Of a stretch of DNA of 52,865 bases, positions 38,299 through 49,988 are shown one piece after another. Origin of the DNA: Solilutibacter pythonis (GTDB lineage: Bacteria > Pseudomonadota > Gammaproteobacteria > Xanthomonadales > Xanthomonadaceae). Each line of letters begins with the position of its first letter. Within the stretch, counting starts at the first letter, position 1. Below the pieces are notes generated by a model, which worked only from the letters and a program-made list of their open reading frames with translations, had not been told where the DNA came from and made no database searches. The position numbers and the translations under genes are program-made. The stretch is taken from assembly GCF_003697345.1 (NCBI RefSeq), contig NZ_RFLY01000021.1, forward strand, positions 1 to 52,865, read 5' to 3'.

Positions 38299-41200
38299 CT
38301 ACCTCACTGGAAAAATTGTCCCAACATTAACCGTTCCATTATTAAGAACTTTCATTCTGTATTCAACAGCAACCCCATTCACCCTAATCCTACCAACAAC
38401 ATTTGCTCCAGCCTGCATGTCCCTAGATATTCTAGCCACCTCCCTGGCAACAACCATCTCCGTCCTCACCACATCCAACCCTGCCGCCTGCAGCCTAGAG
38501 GCATAATGACTACTTTTAAATACAACCCCAGCCCCACCCAACCCCCTTAAAGATACCGGAGGCGTCCCTGTGAGAGTTGGCACAGCTACATATGAATACC
38601 CGCCCTCAACTTCAAAAACACTTGCAACATAGCCAGACCCAAACAAAAACTCCTTAAGCCTCCCCCCACTAATATCCGTCAAATAATTATCTGCACTTTC
38701 AACCGCCATCTTTCTTGTTCTGAAAATGGACCCTGGCCCTGGAATTTCCGTTACTGTATTTTTATTTCTTGTATGCACTTCATCATTAAACGCCCTTGAG
38801 AACGCCGCTGTGGCGGCCCCATTGGCGAACTTCCCGCCCGAAGCCGCCGACGCCGTGCCGCCCACCAGCGCCGCTGCCGCCACCCGTGCCGCCGATCCGC
38901 TCGCACCATTCCCAGGTATCCGATCAATCGCAGGCGAAAAGGCTTGCACGACGCCCGCACTGGCAAAGCCATCCCCAAACTTACCTCCTTGCAGTTGGGA
39001 CATCACACCGCCCGCCACACCATGTGCCAGCGTCTTGGCTCCATAGCCGCCCCAACTGAGCCCACTACCGAACGCATTACTCGTCTCCGTCGCTTGCGCC
39101 CAACGGGCATATTCGAAGTACGACCCGATCCCATAGAACAAGGCTGCCGAAAATGCACCGTAGGCCGCCCCCTGCCATGAGCCCGTGGCGATTCCACCCG
39201 CTATTGCACCTGCCGCCACCGCATATCCGAACTTGGCTATTGTTGGCGCTGCCGCCGGGAAAAATATCGCCGCCACTACCGTGAATATGACCGCCAGCCA
39301 CTGCCGCTCCTTCACCCCGATCATCCCCGTCGGGTCGGTGTAGGCATACGGGTTGTTGAATACGTACGTGTACGCGTTCCAGCTCTGCGCGTTCTCGGGC
39401 GCTTGCACCACCGGGTCCACTTGCAGGAATCGCCCCAGTTGCGGGTCGAACATCCTCGCGTTCATGTGGATCAGGCCCAGCGCCCCGTCGATCATCTCGT
39501 GGCCGGTGTAGCCGCGCGTGCTCAGGCGCGTGTTCGGCGCCCGGTCGTCGCGCAGCGTGTCCGGGTGACGGCGGCCGCCAAAGCCTTGGAAGTCCATCTG
39601 GCCGAGCACCGTGCCGGCCGCGTCGGTCAGCCGGATCAGGCTGCCCAGCCGGTCGTGGAACTGGTAGTACGTGCTGGCCTGCTGGCCCACGATCAACTGC
39701 AAGGCCACCCCGGCCACGATCCGCTTCAGCGTCACCCGCCCGCCCTCGGTCACGATCTCCACGTTGCCCAGGTACAGCGTGCGGCGGGCGCCGTCCTCGC
39801 GTTTGTAGCGCTGGCCGTCGCTGCCGTACCAGAACCGCGTGGTCTGGCCGTTGCCGGTGCGCGCTTCGTAGGCTTGGTTGGCGGCGTTGTACCGCACGCG
39901 CCGGCTGTCCTCGGCGCGGCCGGTGGTCTTGTCGGTCTGGTTGCCGCGCCGGTCGTACTGGTAGGTGACGCCGTTGACCACGCTCACCTGGTGCGCGCCG
40001 CGGGCGTTGCTCGGCGCGATCGCCGGGCGGGTGACGACCGGGGGGGACGGCGGCACGAAGTCGGGCGGCAAGGGCGGCGGTGGTTTGTTCGGGTCCAGAA
40101 GAAAGTCCCGCCACCCCGGCTCATCGGGGTCGGGCGGGCCAGGTCTGGGCCTGCCCGGAATCCAGGGCCTCAAGGGATCCTCCTCCCCCGGCGGTAAGGT
40201 GACACCGCCCCCAGGACTGCCCCCCGCGCCCACGCCCCCGGCGCCGCTGTTGGCACCGCCCAGCCCGCAGCCAGCCGGGCCGCCGTACTGGTAGGTCAAC
40301 GCTTCGCCGCCTCCCACTTTCCGGCACAGGTTGCCCAACTGGTCGTATTCGTAGCGCTGCGTCTCCTGGTTCACCTGAACGCCGTTCGCCATCACTCGCG
40401 TGCCGCGCACCAGGCGGTTCAGCCGGTCGTACTCGAACGTCTCGGTATACCGGCGCTCCTTGCGCTGTGTGGTCAGGTTGCCCAGACCGTCCCAGCCGTA
40501 GTGTTCCGATACCAGTTGGCAGTCCGACTCGCCCGCGCACAGTGTCGAGAGCCGGCCGGTCTCCGCCCAGTAGCTTCGCTTGACCTCCAGGCGGGTCTGG
40601 TTGCCCCGGCGTTCGTGCAGTACCTGGCCCCGGGCATCGGTCGACAGCGTCCGGGTGTAGGTACTGCCGTCGGCCGGGCAGGCCGCCGCCGTGTCCGCTT
40701 CCCCGCTCTCGCACACCGCCGCCGGGTGCCCGCGCAGGCCGTACTGGGTCTTGGCCCAGCGGCCGCTCGCGTCCTGCACCTTCCACGGCCGGCCGAAGCG
40801 GTCGTACCGGGTCTGGGCCGGGTAGTCGGCGCCGTCGATCCGCGTGCGGCTAGCTTGCGGGCGGCCCAGTGGGTCGTATTGGTAGTGCCGTTCGAAGGCC
40901 ACGCCCAGCCCGGTCTGTCCCGCCCAGGCGGCGTAGCCGCCGCTGATCGTCTCGCTGACCGGCTGGCCCAGCGCGTGGGCGCCGGTATCGAAGCCGTAGG
41001 CCGCCTGTGTCTCCACCGCCCCATCCGGGCGCAGGCTGCGGGCGCGCCAGACCCGGCCCCGGGCGTCGTACCAGCGTTCGCCGCGGTAGCCTTCCGCGTC
41101 CTGCTGGGCAATCAGCTCACCCAGCGCGTTGTAGGCGAACGTGGTGACGCCGCTGTCGGGGTCTTCCTGACGGGTCTTCCGCCCGGCCGTGTCGTAGTGA

Positions 41201-44200
41201 AAGGTGTTCTGGATCTCGCCGCGGCCGGCGTTGCGCGTCACGCCGTAGGGCGCGCCGTCGGCGTGGTAGGTGTAGCGGGTGGTCAGGCCGTTGGCGTCCT
41301 CGGTCTCGACCAGTTCGCCCATCGCATTGCGGGTCTGCCGGGTGAGGTTCCCGCGCGGGTCGGTGCCGAACGTGACCCGGCCCTGGTAGCGCGTGGTCGT
41401 GGTGGTGGTCGCCCCCACGTCCGGGGTCTCCACCCGCACCACCCGGCCCAGCAGGTCGTAGGTGGTGGTGGTCCACTGCCGGGCCGGGGCCGTGCAGACC
41501 CCGGCCAGGCCGTTGGGGCCGTCGCCGCCGGCCACCCCGGGCAGGAAGAACGGATGCGAGACGCCCACCGGCTGGCCGTTCGCCGCGTAGGTGGTGCAGA
41601 CCGCGCTCACGTCCTGACCGGGCACGCCGGCGTTGAAGCTCTCGGTCGCCTTCAGCACCGGCCGGCCCAGCCGATCGAAATAGGTCCATTGCCCGGGGGC
41701 GCCATCGCCGCGCACCTGCTCGCGGAACCGGGCGCCGGCCGGGCAGTCCACCCCGCCCGGGCCGCACCAGCGGTAGCGGGTGGTGCTGGAGACGCCTCCG
41801 GCCGGGTCGCCCGGGGCGCTGCCCGGCACGGTCTCCTGCCAGGTGTAATACGTCCGCCCGAACGTGCCCGGCACCGCCAGGCTGTCCCGCCCGTGGGCGT
41901 CGTAGGCGTGGGTCACCTCGCCGAAGAGGTTGCGTGAGACCACCTGTTGGGTCGGCTTCTCCACCGTGCCGGCGCCGCTCCAGAACGACTCGTAGGTCGT
42001 CACCGGGTAGCGGCCCTGGGCGTCGTAGGCCACCCGGCCGGTGCGGTGGATCGATTGGGGGTTGTCGGGCTGGAAGGCCACCCCGACGCCATCGCAGGCG
42101 GTGATGTCGGTGCTACAGGTGCTGCTGCGCAGGCGGTTGCCGTAGGCATCGAGGGTGTAGCGCTTGACGAGTTCCTGGTCCGCCCCCGCGCCGGCCATTG
42201 CGCGTTCCTCCAGCAACTGGCCGGTGGCGGCGGCGCCCATGTCGTAGGCGAAGCGGCTGGTGCGCACGATCGCTGGCCGATCCGGCATGTAGCGTTGCTG
42301 GCGCACTGTCGATTGTGTCAAGCGACCCAGGCGCCAACGGCCCGGGTCGTCGGCGTAGGTGTTGTGCGTGCTCACCCGTTGTTGCAGCACGCCCTCGCCG
42401 GTCATCGTGTCCACCTGGGTGCTCAGCGTATGGCCGTGGGCGCCATAGGTGAAGGCGGTCAGCACCGCGCGGGTGATCTCGCCGGTGAAGGGGTCGCGCA
42501 GGCGTTCGTGGCTGCTGAGCGTGCGTACGTGCAGCGGCGCCTGGATGCCCGCCGCGAAGGGCTGCACGGCCGGCCCGGCCATCTCGCCATCGGCTTCCCA
42601 GCCTTGGTCGTTGGACGAGAACCACTCGCCCGCCGGTGCCGCGAACGGCGTCCCCGCGGCGAGGAAGCAGCGCTGGTCGATGCGTCCGTTCAGGCAATCC
42701 GGCACGGCATACGTTCCGCCGCTCACCGCCCGCTTGACGGTGCTCAATGGCACGCCCACGAAGGGGAAGGACTGGGCGTAGCGGGTCTGGGTGGTGACGT
42801 AGCCGCCGCTGGGGTTGGGGTCGATCGTGACGATCTCCTCGAAGCCCAGGAAGCCGCGCCCGCCCGCCTGCATCCGGGCGTTGGCGTAGCGGTAGTGCAC
42901 GGTGGCCTTGGCCTCGGGCGCGCCGGCCTGTGGCGCGCTGCTCGATGCCCGCGCCACCACGTAGCTCGGCACAAACAGGTCGTGTACGGCCGAGCCTCGG
43001 CCCCAGTCCAGGGTGTTGCGGCTGTGGCTGGCGCGGCGGTACACCGCCTGCTGGGTCAGCGATGCGTAGTGCAGGTCGGTCTCGGCGCCGAAGCCGTTGG
43101 TGAAGCGGGTGATCACGTCGCGCGGGGCGTGCCGTGCGCTGGCCCGGTAGAGCGCCACCGGGATGCCCCGGCTTCCGCCCAGGCTCAGGCGCAGGTAGTC
43201 CAGATGCCCGTCGCCATCGACGTCGGCGAAGATCGGCAGGTCGTTCTCGCCCACCACCTCGCCCGCTTGCAGGGCATACGGGGTCCCGAACCCGCCGGCC
43301 GGCAGCGCCGGGCTGACGTGATAGCGGGTGCCGCCGACGGTATGCAGGAGGTCCGTCCGGCCATCGCCGTTGAGGTCGGCGAAGCGCAGCTTGTCGAGGT
43401 TGCCCTGCGCGGGCAGGGGGGTGGCCGGCAGCAGGCCGGCGCCGGTGTTGAGCCGGGCATGCCAGGCGCCGGCCTGCCGGTAGGCCAGGTCGGTCAGGCC
43501 ATCGCCGTTGAAGTCCACGTACTCGATCTGGGTGAGGCCACCGGTGACGCGGAGGTCCGCATACGGCGCCAGCGTGATCTTGTCCGGCTGGATGTCGCTC
43601 ACCACCATCGCGTGCAGCGTGTCGATGATGAAACGCTCCACGCAGTCCCTGTCCAGGGCTTGCGGGCTGCGTGCGCCCGACGCCGCCGCGCGCGCGGCTT
43701 CGCTCAGATAGCCCAGCCAGGTCACGCCGGTACCCGCCGAGCCGCCAAGCGGCCGGGGGGCGCGGCCGGGGGAAAGCGGTAACACGTTGCAGCCGGGCAT
43801 CCCCTGGCGATAGCGGCGCACGTCGATCCGCGTGCCCATCATCAAATCCGAGGCGCTGTCGCCATTGAAATCCGCCTTCTGCACGAAGCCGGTCTGCGTC
43901 ACCGGGGTGCTGATCATCCCCCCGAAGCACTGGGTATTGGGATCGAGGCAGACCGGGTCGTTCAGCGCGCTGAGCCGGCCCACGTCCACCATGCGTTCCG
44001 CGCCCCAGCCGAAGCCTTGCGGGCCGCGCTCCATCAGCCGCGCCTTCAACCCGCCATCGCGGGGATAGACCACGTCGCTCAGGCCGTCGCCGTTGAGGTC
44101 GGCCAGTTGTAGTTGGTCGCTGGGACCGTCGTAGGAGGGAATCGCCGGGGTCAGCCCCGCGATCACGTTGGTCGGGATGAAGTTGGCGTTCCCGGCGCGG

Positions 44201-45723
44201 CCCTGCGAGCGGTAGACCCGCCACGGCTGGCCTTGGACATCCGACACCAGCAGGTCGTCGCGGCCGTCGCCGTCGTAGTCGAGCAGCTTCCAGCTACCAT
44301 GGCCGCGCGCGGACATCAGCTCGGCCGGCGTGCAGATCGGCGAACTATCCTGGTAGGACAGCGTGCCGCCCGCGCCGAGCGTGCCGTACAGAACGATGAT
44401 GTGCTCGGTCGGGCAGGTATCGCCCCGGCTGCCGTCCTTCAGGTAGACGATGTCCTGAATGCCGTCGCCGTCCACGTCGCCCATCTTGAACCCTTCGAAC
44501 TTGCGGCCGCTGCCGGTGGGCAGATCGGGCAGGCCTTCGTAGGTGGACAGCCCGTACCGGGCGGTGCTCCAGGTGAAGCGGGTCGCCGGCAGGCAGACCG
44601 CGCGGGTGCTGTCGCGGCATTCCTGCAATTGCTTCAGATTCTCCAGCGGGCTGCCCGAATCGCTGGGGCCGTAGCTCAGCGGGTAGAAGCGCGCCTGCGC
44701 GTCCAGGGCGCAATCGCCCGCGCCGCCGCTGGCGCACGAGACGATGCTGTCCAGCCGCCGGGTCTGCGCCAAGAGCCCGCCCGAGGCATAGCCCTGGCCC
44801 CATTGCTCGGCGGGCCGGGCGCTGTAGTTGAAGCGCAGCTTGGCGTAGGGCGCCTGGGCGGCCCCGCCCTGGCCGGCCAACACCCGCTTGCCGGTGTAGC
44901 GCACCTCGTGGATCAGGTGCTCGCCCAGGCCGGCGCCGGCGGGGTTCTTCAGGTAGTGGAAATCGATGTAGTTGCCGGTCGAGTCCTCGAACCGGGTCTG
45001 CGCCCACGACAGGGCGAATGCTTCCTTGCCCGGCGCGGTGCTGTTGAAGTAGCCATCCGGGCGGTTGGCCGCGCCGGCCTGGTCGCGGTCGCCGTACCAG
45101 CCGCGCGAGCCGTCCTGGCGGTCCACGGTGAAAAAGGCCACGCCGCTGCCGCCGTCCGGGGTGTAGGCGCAGACCCGCTGGAACGACTCGATCTCGGTGC
45201 GCAGGTTCCGCACCGCCATCCCGCCGATCGCCGGGCAGGCCGCGCCATTGGCCTGGGCCGGGATCAGCCGCTGGCCGTCCAGGCAGTAGCGGTCGGTGGC
45301 GCTGAAGTTCACTGGCGCCGGGCGGCCGTCGACCGGCTGACCATCGACGATGAAATCGCCCGCCTCGCGGGTCATCCGACAACGGCTGATGGCGGACAGC
45401 CCGGCGATCGACCAGCCCTTGCCCAGGGGGCCCGCGCCGCCCTGGCTCGAATAGGCCAGTGACAGGCGCGGCGAGACCCCCGCCGTGCCCGGCACCGCGT
45501 AGAGCGCCACCGAATAAGTGGCCGCGCCCGACGCGTCCACCCGGAACGCCGCGGCCGTCGCCGCCACCGTGTCCGAGGCCACGTCCGGCCCGATCACCGG
45601 GGCGGGCGGGCCGCCGCCGGGGTCGGCCAGTCCCGCCAGCGCCGCCAGCGCGCCGCCCACCAGCAGCGCCCCCAGCCCCCAGACCGGTAGCGGCGTCCCG
45701 CCCCGTCGCAGTCGCCAACCCAT
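38299..45723 (-). CDS. Large SpvB / FG-GAP / RHS polymorphic toxin
   Basis: 2474 residues from ATG 45723 (upstream in-frame ATG 45831 is possible). N-terminal membrane-spanning or signal segment (LPVWGLGALLVGGALAALAG). SpvB-like region (ATYSVALYAVPGTAGVSPRL, GGAGPLGKGWSIAGLSAISR). At least seven FG-GAP-type repeats (DVDGDGIQDIVYL, DYDGDGRDDLLV, DFNGDGLTDLAYR). YD repeats and an RHS core end at AYTDPTGM near residue 2130. A pre-toxin block (KFANGAATAAFSRAFND) then leads to a unique tip of about 160 residues (from about 2310) ending NGTVNVGTIFPVR. The last strands resemble BECR-fold RNase toxins, tentatively. Delivered presumably by export through the N-terminal signal; no T6SS gene is nearby. 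Whole gene intact. Confidence 0.9.
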   Translation of the reverse strand: MGWRLRRGGTPLPVWGLGALLVGGALAALAGLADPGGGPPAPVIGPDVASDTVAATAAAFRVDASGAATYSVALYAVPGTAGVSPRLSLAYSSQGGAGPLGKGWSIAGLSAISRCRMTREAGDFIVDGQPVDGRPAPVNFSATDRYCLDGQRLIPAQANGAACPAIGGMAVRNLRTEIESFQRVCAYTPDGGSGVAFFTVDRQDGSRGWYGDRDQAGAANRPDGYFNSTAPGKEAFALSWAQTRFEDSTGNYIDFHYLKNPAGAGLGEHLIHEVRYTGKRVLAGQGGAAQAPYAKLRFNYSARPAEQWGQGYASGGLLAQTRRLDSIVSCASGGAGDCALDAQARFYPLSYGPSDSGSPLENLKQLQECRDSTRAVCLPATRFTWSTARYGLSTYEGLPDLPTGSGRKFEGFKMGDVDGDGIQDIVYLKDGSRGDTCPTEHIIVLYGTLGAGGTLSYQDSSPICTPAELMSARGHGSWKLLDYDGDGRDDLLVSDVQGQPWRVYRSQGRAGNANFIPTNVIAGLTPAIPSYDGPSDQLQLADLNGDGLSDVVYPRDGGLKARLMERGPQGFGWGAERMVDVGRLSALNDPVCLDPNTQCFGGMISTPVTQTGFVQKADFNGDSASDLMMGTRIDVRRYRQGMPGCNVLPLSPGRAPRPLGGSAGTGVTWLGYLSEAARAAASGARSPQALDRDCVERFIIDTLHAMVVSDIQPDKITLAPYADLRVTGGLTQIEYVDFNGDGLTDLAYRQAGAWHARLNTGAGLLPATPLPAQGNLDKLRFADLNGDGRTDLLHTVGGTRYHVSPALPAGGFGTPYALQAGEVVGENDLPIFADVDGDGHLDYLRLSLGGSRGIPVALYRASARHAPRDVITRFTNGFGAETDLHYASLTQQAVYRRASHSRNTLDWGRGSAVHDLFVPSYVVARASSSAPQAGAPEAKATVHYRYANARMQAGGRGFLGFEEIVTIDPNPSGGYVTTQTRYAQSFPFVGVPLSTVKRAVSGGTYAVPDCLNGRIDQRCFLAAGTPFAAPAGEWFSSNDQGWEADGEMAGPAVQPFAAGIQAPLHVRTLSSHERLRDPFTGEITRAVLTAFTYGAHGHTLSTQVDTMTGEGVLQQRVSTHNTYADDPGRWRLGRLTQSTVRQQRYMPDRPAIVRTSRFAYDMGAAATGQLLEERAMAGAGADQELVKRYTLDAYGNRLRSSTCSTDITACDGVGVAFQPDNPQSIHRTGRVAYDAQGRYPVTTYESFWSGAGTVEKPTQQVVSRNLFGEVTHAYDAHGRDSLAVPGTFGRTYYTWQETVPGSAPGDPAGGVSSTTRYRWCGPGGVDCPAGARFREQVRGDGAPGQWTYFDRLGRPVLKATESFNAGVPGQDVSAVCTTYAANGQPVGVSHPFFLPGVAGGDGPNGLAGVCTAPARQWTTTTYDLLGRVVRVETPDVGATTTTTTRYQGRVTFGTDPRGNLTRQTRNAMGELVETEDANGLTTRYTYHADGAPYGVTRNAGRGEIQNTFHYDTAGRKTRQEDPDSGVTTFAYNALGELIAQQDAEGYRGERWYDARGRVWRARSLRPDGAVETQAAYGFDTGAHALGQPVSETISGGYAAWAGQTGLGVAFERHYQYDPLGRPQASRTRIDGADYPAQTRYDRFGRPWKVQDASGRWAKTQYGLRGHPAAVCESGEADTAAACPADGSTYTRTLSTDARGQVLHERRGNQTRLEVKRSYWAETGRLSTLCAGESDCQLVSEHYGWDGLGNLTTQRKERRYTETFEYDRLNRLVRGTRVMANGVQVNQETQRYEYDQLGNLCRKVGGGEALTYQYGGPAGCGLGGANSGAGGVGAGGSPGGGVTLPPGEEDPLRPWIPGRPRPGPPDPDEPGWRDFLLDPNKPPPPLPPDFVPPSPPVVTRPAIAPSNARGAHQVSVVNGVTYQYDRRGNQTDKTTGRAEDSRRVRYNAANQAYEARTGNGQTTRFWYGSDGQRYKREDGARRTLYLGNVEIVTEGGRVTLKRIVAGVALQLIVGQQASTYYQFHDRLGSLIRLTDAAGTVLGQMDFQGFGGRRHPDTLRDDRAPNTRLSTRGYTGHEMIDGALGLIHMNARMFDPQLGRFLQVDPVVQAPENAQSWNAYTYVFNNPYAYTDPTGMIGVKERQWLAVIFTVVAAIFFPAAAPTIAKFGYAVAAGAIAGGIATGSWQGAAYGAFSAALFYGIGSYFEYARWAQATETSNAFGSGLSWGGYGAKTLAHGVAGGVMSQLQGGKFGDGFASAGVVQAFSPAIDRIPGNGASGSAARVAAAALVGGTASAASGGKFANGAATAAFSRAFNDEVHTRNKNTVTEIPGPGSIFRTRKMAVESADNYLTDISGGRLKEFLFGSGYVASVFEVEGGYSYVAVPTLTGTPPVSLRGLGGAGVVFKSSHYASRLQAAGLDVVRTEMVVAREVARISRDMQAGANVVGRIRVNGVAVEYRMKVLNNGTVNVGTIFPVR
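39290..39908 (-). repeat. RHS core segment A, repeated at 35418-36035 and 33756-33928
   Basis: The last 600 bases of the RHS core of the big rhs gene are near identical to 35418-36035 in the displaced hydrolase cassette; a shorter part (173 bases) recurs at 33756-33928. These are the homologous tracts through which a displaced tip could recombine onto the expressed gene. Confidence 0.9.
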
Positions 45724-45854
45724 CCCAGCCGACCCCTTGCAAGCCCTCGCCCGCTGGGAGTTTATGCACAGTTCAGGGGTGAAATGCAAATCAGTGCTTC
45801 GCCCAGACCGCGCCAGCCCCCGTCGCGTCACCGAACCTCACTTCAGACAACGCC

Positions 45855-46787
45855 ATGCCCCCTCCCGACTTCGACGCCGTCCGCGCTTATCTCATCGACC
45901 TGCAAGAGCGCATCTGCGCCGCGATTGAACAGGCCGATGGCCGGGCGCGCTTCACCGAGGACGCCTGGACGCGCGACCCCGGCGAGGTACTACTGGCAGG
46001 CGCCGGCCGTACACGCATCCTGCGCGAGGGCGCGGTGTTCGAGCAATGCGGCATCGGCTTCTCCGATGTCTCCGGCCGCCAGTTGCCGCCCTCGGCCACC
46101 GCCGCGCGGCCGGAACTGATTGGCGCGGCCTGGCGCGCGACCGGCGTGTCGCTGGTGTTCCACCCGCGCAATCCGCACATTCCCACCACCCACGCCAATG
46201 TGCGCCACTTCCGCGCCGTCAAGGATGGCGAGACCGTGGCCTGGTGGTTCGGCGGCGGCTTCGACCTCACCCCGTACTATCCGCACGACGAGGACGTGCT
46301 GCACTGGCACCGTGTCGCCCGCGCGCTGTGCGAACCGTTTGGCGGCGAGGCGCGCTACGCCGCGCACAAGCGCGCGTGCGACGATTATTTCTTCCTCAAG
46401 CATCGCGGCGAGACGCGCGGCGTCGGTGGGCTGTTCTTCGACGATCTGCACGACGATGCCGAAGCCGATTTCGCCTACCTGCGCGCGGTCGGCGACGGTT
46501 TCCTCGACGCCTATCCGCCCATCGTCGAGCGCCGCCGCGACACGCCTTTTGGCGAGCGCGAACGCCAGTTCCAACTGTATCGGCGCGGCCGCTACGTCGA
46601 ATTCAACCTGGTGTTCGACCGTGGCACGCATTTCGGCCTGCAATCGGGCGGGCGCACCGAATCCATCCTGATGAGCCTGCCGCCGCTGGTGCGCTGGGAA
46701 TACGGCTACCAGCCGGCGCCAGGCAGCGCCGAAGCGCGCCTGGCCGACTATCTGCGCCCGCGCGACTGGCTGCGCGAGCTGGCCTGA
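45855..46787 (+). CDS. hemF: Aerobic coproporphyrinogen III oxidase
   Basis: Oxygen-dependent oxidative decarboxylation of coproporphyrinogen III to protoporphyrinogen IX in the cytosol. 310 residues, close to the usual 299-305. Signatures: [25 protein letters not shown]-type region ([20 protein letters not shown]), [11 protein letters not shown], and [17 protein letters not shown]. Divergent from rhs with a 131-base gap, and ends 10 bases before the convergent sodC stop. Confidence 0.96.
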   Translation: MPPPDFDAVRAYLIDLQERICAAIEQADGRARFTEDAWTRDPGEVLLAGAGRTRILREGAVFEQCGIGFSDVSGRQLPPSATAARPELIGAAWRATGVSLVFHPRNPHIPTTHANVRHFRAVKDGETVAWWFGGGFDLTPYYPHDEDVLHWHRVARALCEPFGGEARYAAHKRACDDYFFLKHRGETRGVGGLFFDDLHDDAEADFAYLRAVGDGFLDAYPPIVERRRDTPFGERERQFQLYRRGRYVEFNLVFDRGTHFGLQSGGRTESILMSLPPLVRWEYGYQPAPGSAEARLADYLRPRDWLRELA

Positions 46788-46797
46788 GGCGGACGCC

Positions 46798-47328
46798 TCA
46801 GCGAATCACGCCGCAGGCGATGCGCTTGCCGGCATTGCCGGCCGGCTGCGAGTGGTAATCGTCGGGATCGGCGTGGACGACGATGGCCTTGCCAAGCACG
46901 TCGTTGGCCGCGCCGGTACCCAGGCTGACGCCGGCGAAACGGGCATCGACACGGGCGATACCGTTGCTGTCGGTCTGCAAGTTGGCCTGGTCGCCCAGAT
47001 GGTGCATGCCGCCGTGCTCGATACTGCCATGCGGCTGATGGGTCGGATTGAAATGCCCCCCGGCGCTGGCGGCGTCGGCGGCGCTGCAATCACCCTTCTC
47101 GTGAATGTGGAAAGCATGCACGGCATTGGGCTTGAGGCCGCTGACGCTGCCGCCGACATGAACGCCATCGCCCATCGCCGCCACTTTGAGGACGCCGCCG
47201 ACCTGGCTGCCGGATTTCGATTGCAGATGCGCGGAAGCCGTTTGGCCGGCGGACGGGGGATTGCTCGCGCAGGCGGCCAGCGACAGCACGGCAGCCAGTG
47301 GAACAAGGCGAAGGACGATGCGATTCAT
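46798..47328 (-). CDS. sodC: Cu/Zn superoxide dismutase lipoprotein
   Basis: 176 residues. Lipoprotein signal with lipobox LAAC, Cys20. Copper/zinc ligands HAFHIHEKGDC, GGHFNPTHQPHG and the C-terminal HADPDDYHSQPAGNAGKR; the disulfide cysteines (GDC and IACG) are present. Destroys superoxide in the periplasm, probably on the outer membrane. Converges on hemF. Same strand as ntrC but transcribed after an 80-base gap. Confidence 0.95.
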   Translation of the reverse strand: MNRIVLRLVPLAAVLSLAACASNPPSAGQTASAHLQSKSGSQVGGVLKVAAMGDGVHVGGSVSGLKPNAVHAFHIHEKGDCSAADAASAGGHFNPTHQPHGSIEHGGMHHLGDQANLQTDSNGIARVDARFAGVSLGTGAANDVLGKAIVVHADPDDYHSQPAGNAGKRIACGVIR

Positions 47329-47408
47329 GGGAGATATCCTCGACAGGGGGCTCCAGCCTAGTCCAAGAAGTGTTCAGGCGGCATTGACATGTTCTATTCG
47401 AAATCCCT

Positions 47409-48810
<1,402 letters not shown>

Positions 48811-48818
<8 letters not shown>

Positions 48819-49863
48819 CGATGTTCTCCTCGTCCGGCAACGGCAGCAGCAGGGTGAACACGGTATGCCCCGGCCGCGAGCGGAAGCTCAAGGCGCCGCG
48901 GTGCTCGCGCGCCACTTGCTGCGCCAACGCCAGACCCAGCCCGCTGCCTTCGGCACGGCCGCTGACCAGCGGCAGGAATACCTGCTCGGCCAGTTCGTCG
49001 GGGATGCCGCGGCCGTCATCGACGATGTCCAGCCGCAACGCCAGCGCGTGGACTTGATCGGCGATGCGCACGCCGTGTTCGGCGCGGGTGCGGATGGCGA
49101 CGCTGGCCGCGCCAGCCTCGATGGCGTTGCGCACCAGGTTCCACACGGCCTGGGTGAGACGGTCGCCGTCGCCGGTCATTTCCGGCAGGCTGGGATCGTA
49201 ATCGCGCACCAGCCGCACCGCCCAGCCGGCATCGCTCTCGGCCAGCCTCAGCACGCGGTCGAGCACCAGATGCAGGTTGAGCGGCGTATGCGGATGCGCC
49301 GGCCGTGGCGACATCAGCCGGTCCAGCAACGCCGCCAGCCGGTCGACTTCCGACTGGATCAACGCAGTCAATTCGGCCGAAACCGCATCCGCCCGTTTGC
49401 GCGCGAGCAACTGCGCGGCCCCCTTGATCCCCGCCAACGGGTTGCGCAACTCGTGAGCCAGCCCTTTAAGGGCCGCCGCGACCGCCGCCGGCAACAAGCT
49501 GCCGGCCTCGTTGCCGGCGAACTCGTCCACCGGATGCGCCTCGACCCACCAGCCTCCGGGCCACGCGGCGAGCCAGAGATCGGCGAAACGCGCTTCGGTG
49601 ACACCGGGTACCGCCATCGCCAAGCGGCGCAAACGCGGCGGGGCATCGGCCGGATCGCCCCTCAAGAGCGCCGACAAACGCTCGCCCTGCGCCTCCAGCG
49701 AAGCCAAGGGCTGGCCCAGCAAGCGCCGCCGGCCGACACCCAGCCAGCGCGCGAACGCCGGATTGCAACCGATGATCAAGCCCGCCCCATCACACCAGAC
49801 CAGCGGCGTGGCGAGCTGGTCGGGATCGGGCGCGGGGATGGCGGCGGTGGCGGCATCGGGCAT
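48811..49863 (-). CDS. ntrB: Nitrogen regulation sensor kinase NtrB
   Basis: 350 residues. PAS-like N-terminus (VWCDGAGLIIGCNPAFARWL), phosphorylated His137 in GLAHELRNPLAGIKGAAQLL, and the ATPase domain with NLVRNAIEAG, DDGRGIPDEL and GSGLGLALAQQVAREH. Soluble, without membrane helices. It phosphorylates NtrC when nitrogen is limiting. First gene of the ntrBC pair; its upstream region 49864-49988 separates it from a broken rhs immunity gene. A PII gene is not in the window. Confidence 0.95.
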
Positions 49864-49988
49864 TGCGGCATTATGGGGGTGACGTATCCAAGGGGAAACC
49901 TGTTGCCCTTAGCTGCATCAAGCCCTATTTGTCCCTATTAACATCCGCTACAATGCTTAAATAAAATCCCACTTGTGTAGGCTTTTTT

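Noticed and set aside
42113-44224. 703-codon minus-strand frame inside rhs
   Set aside because: Same-strand shifted frame of the 2474-residue rhs protein; no domains, composition rich in Arg/Gly/Pro as expected from GC-rich shadow frames.
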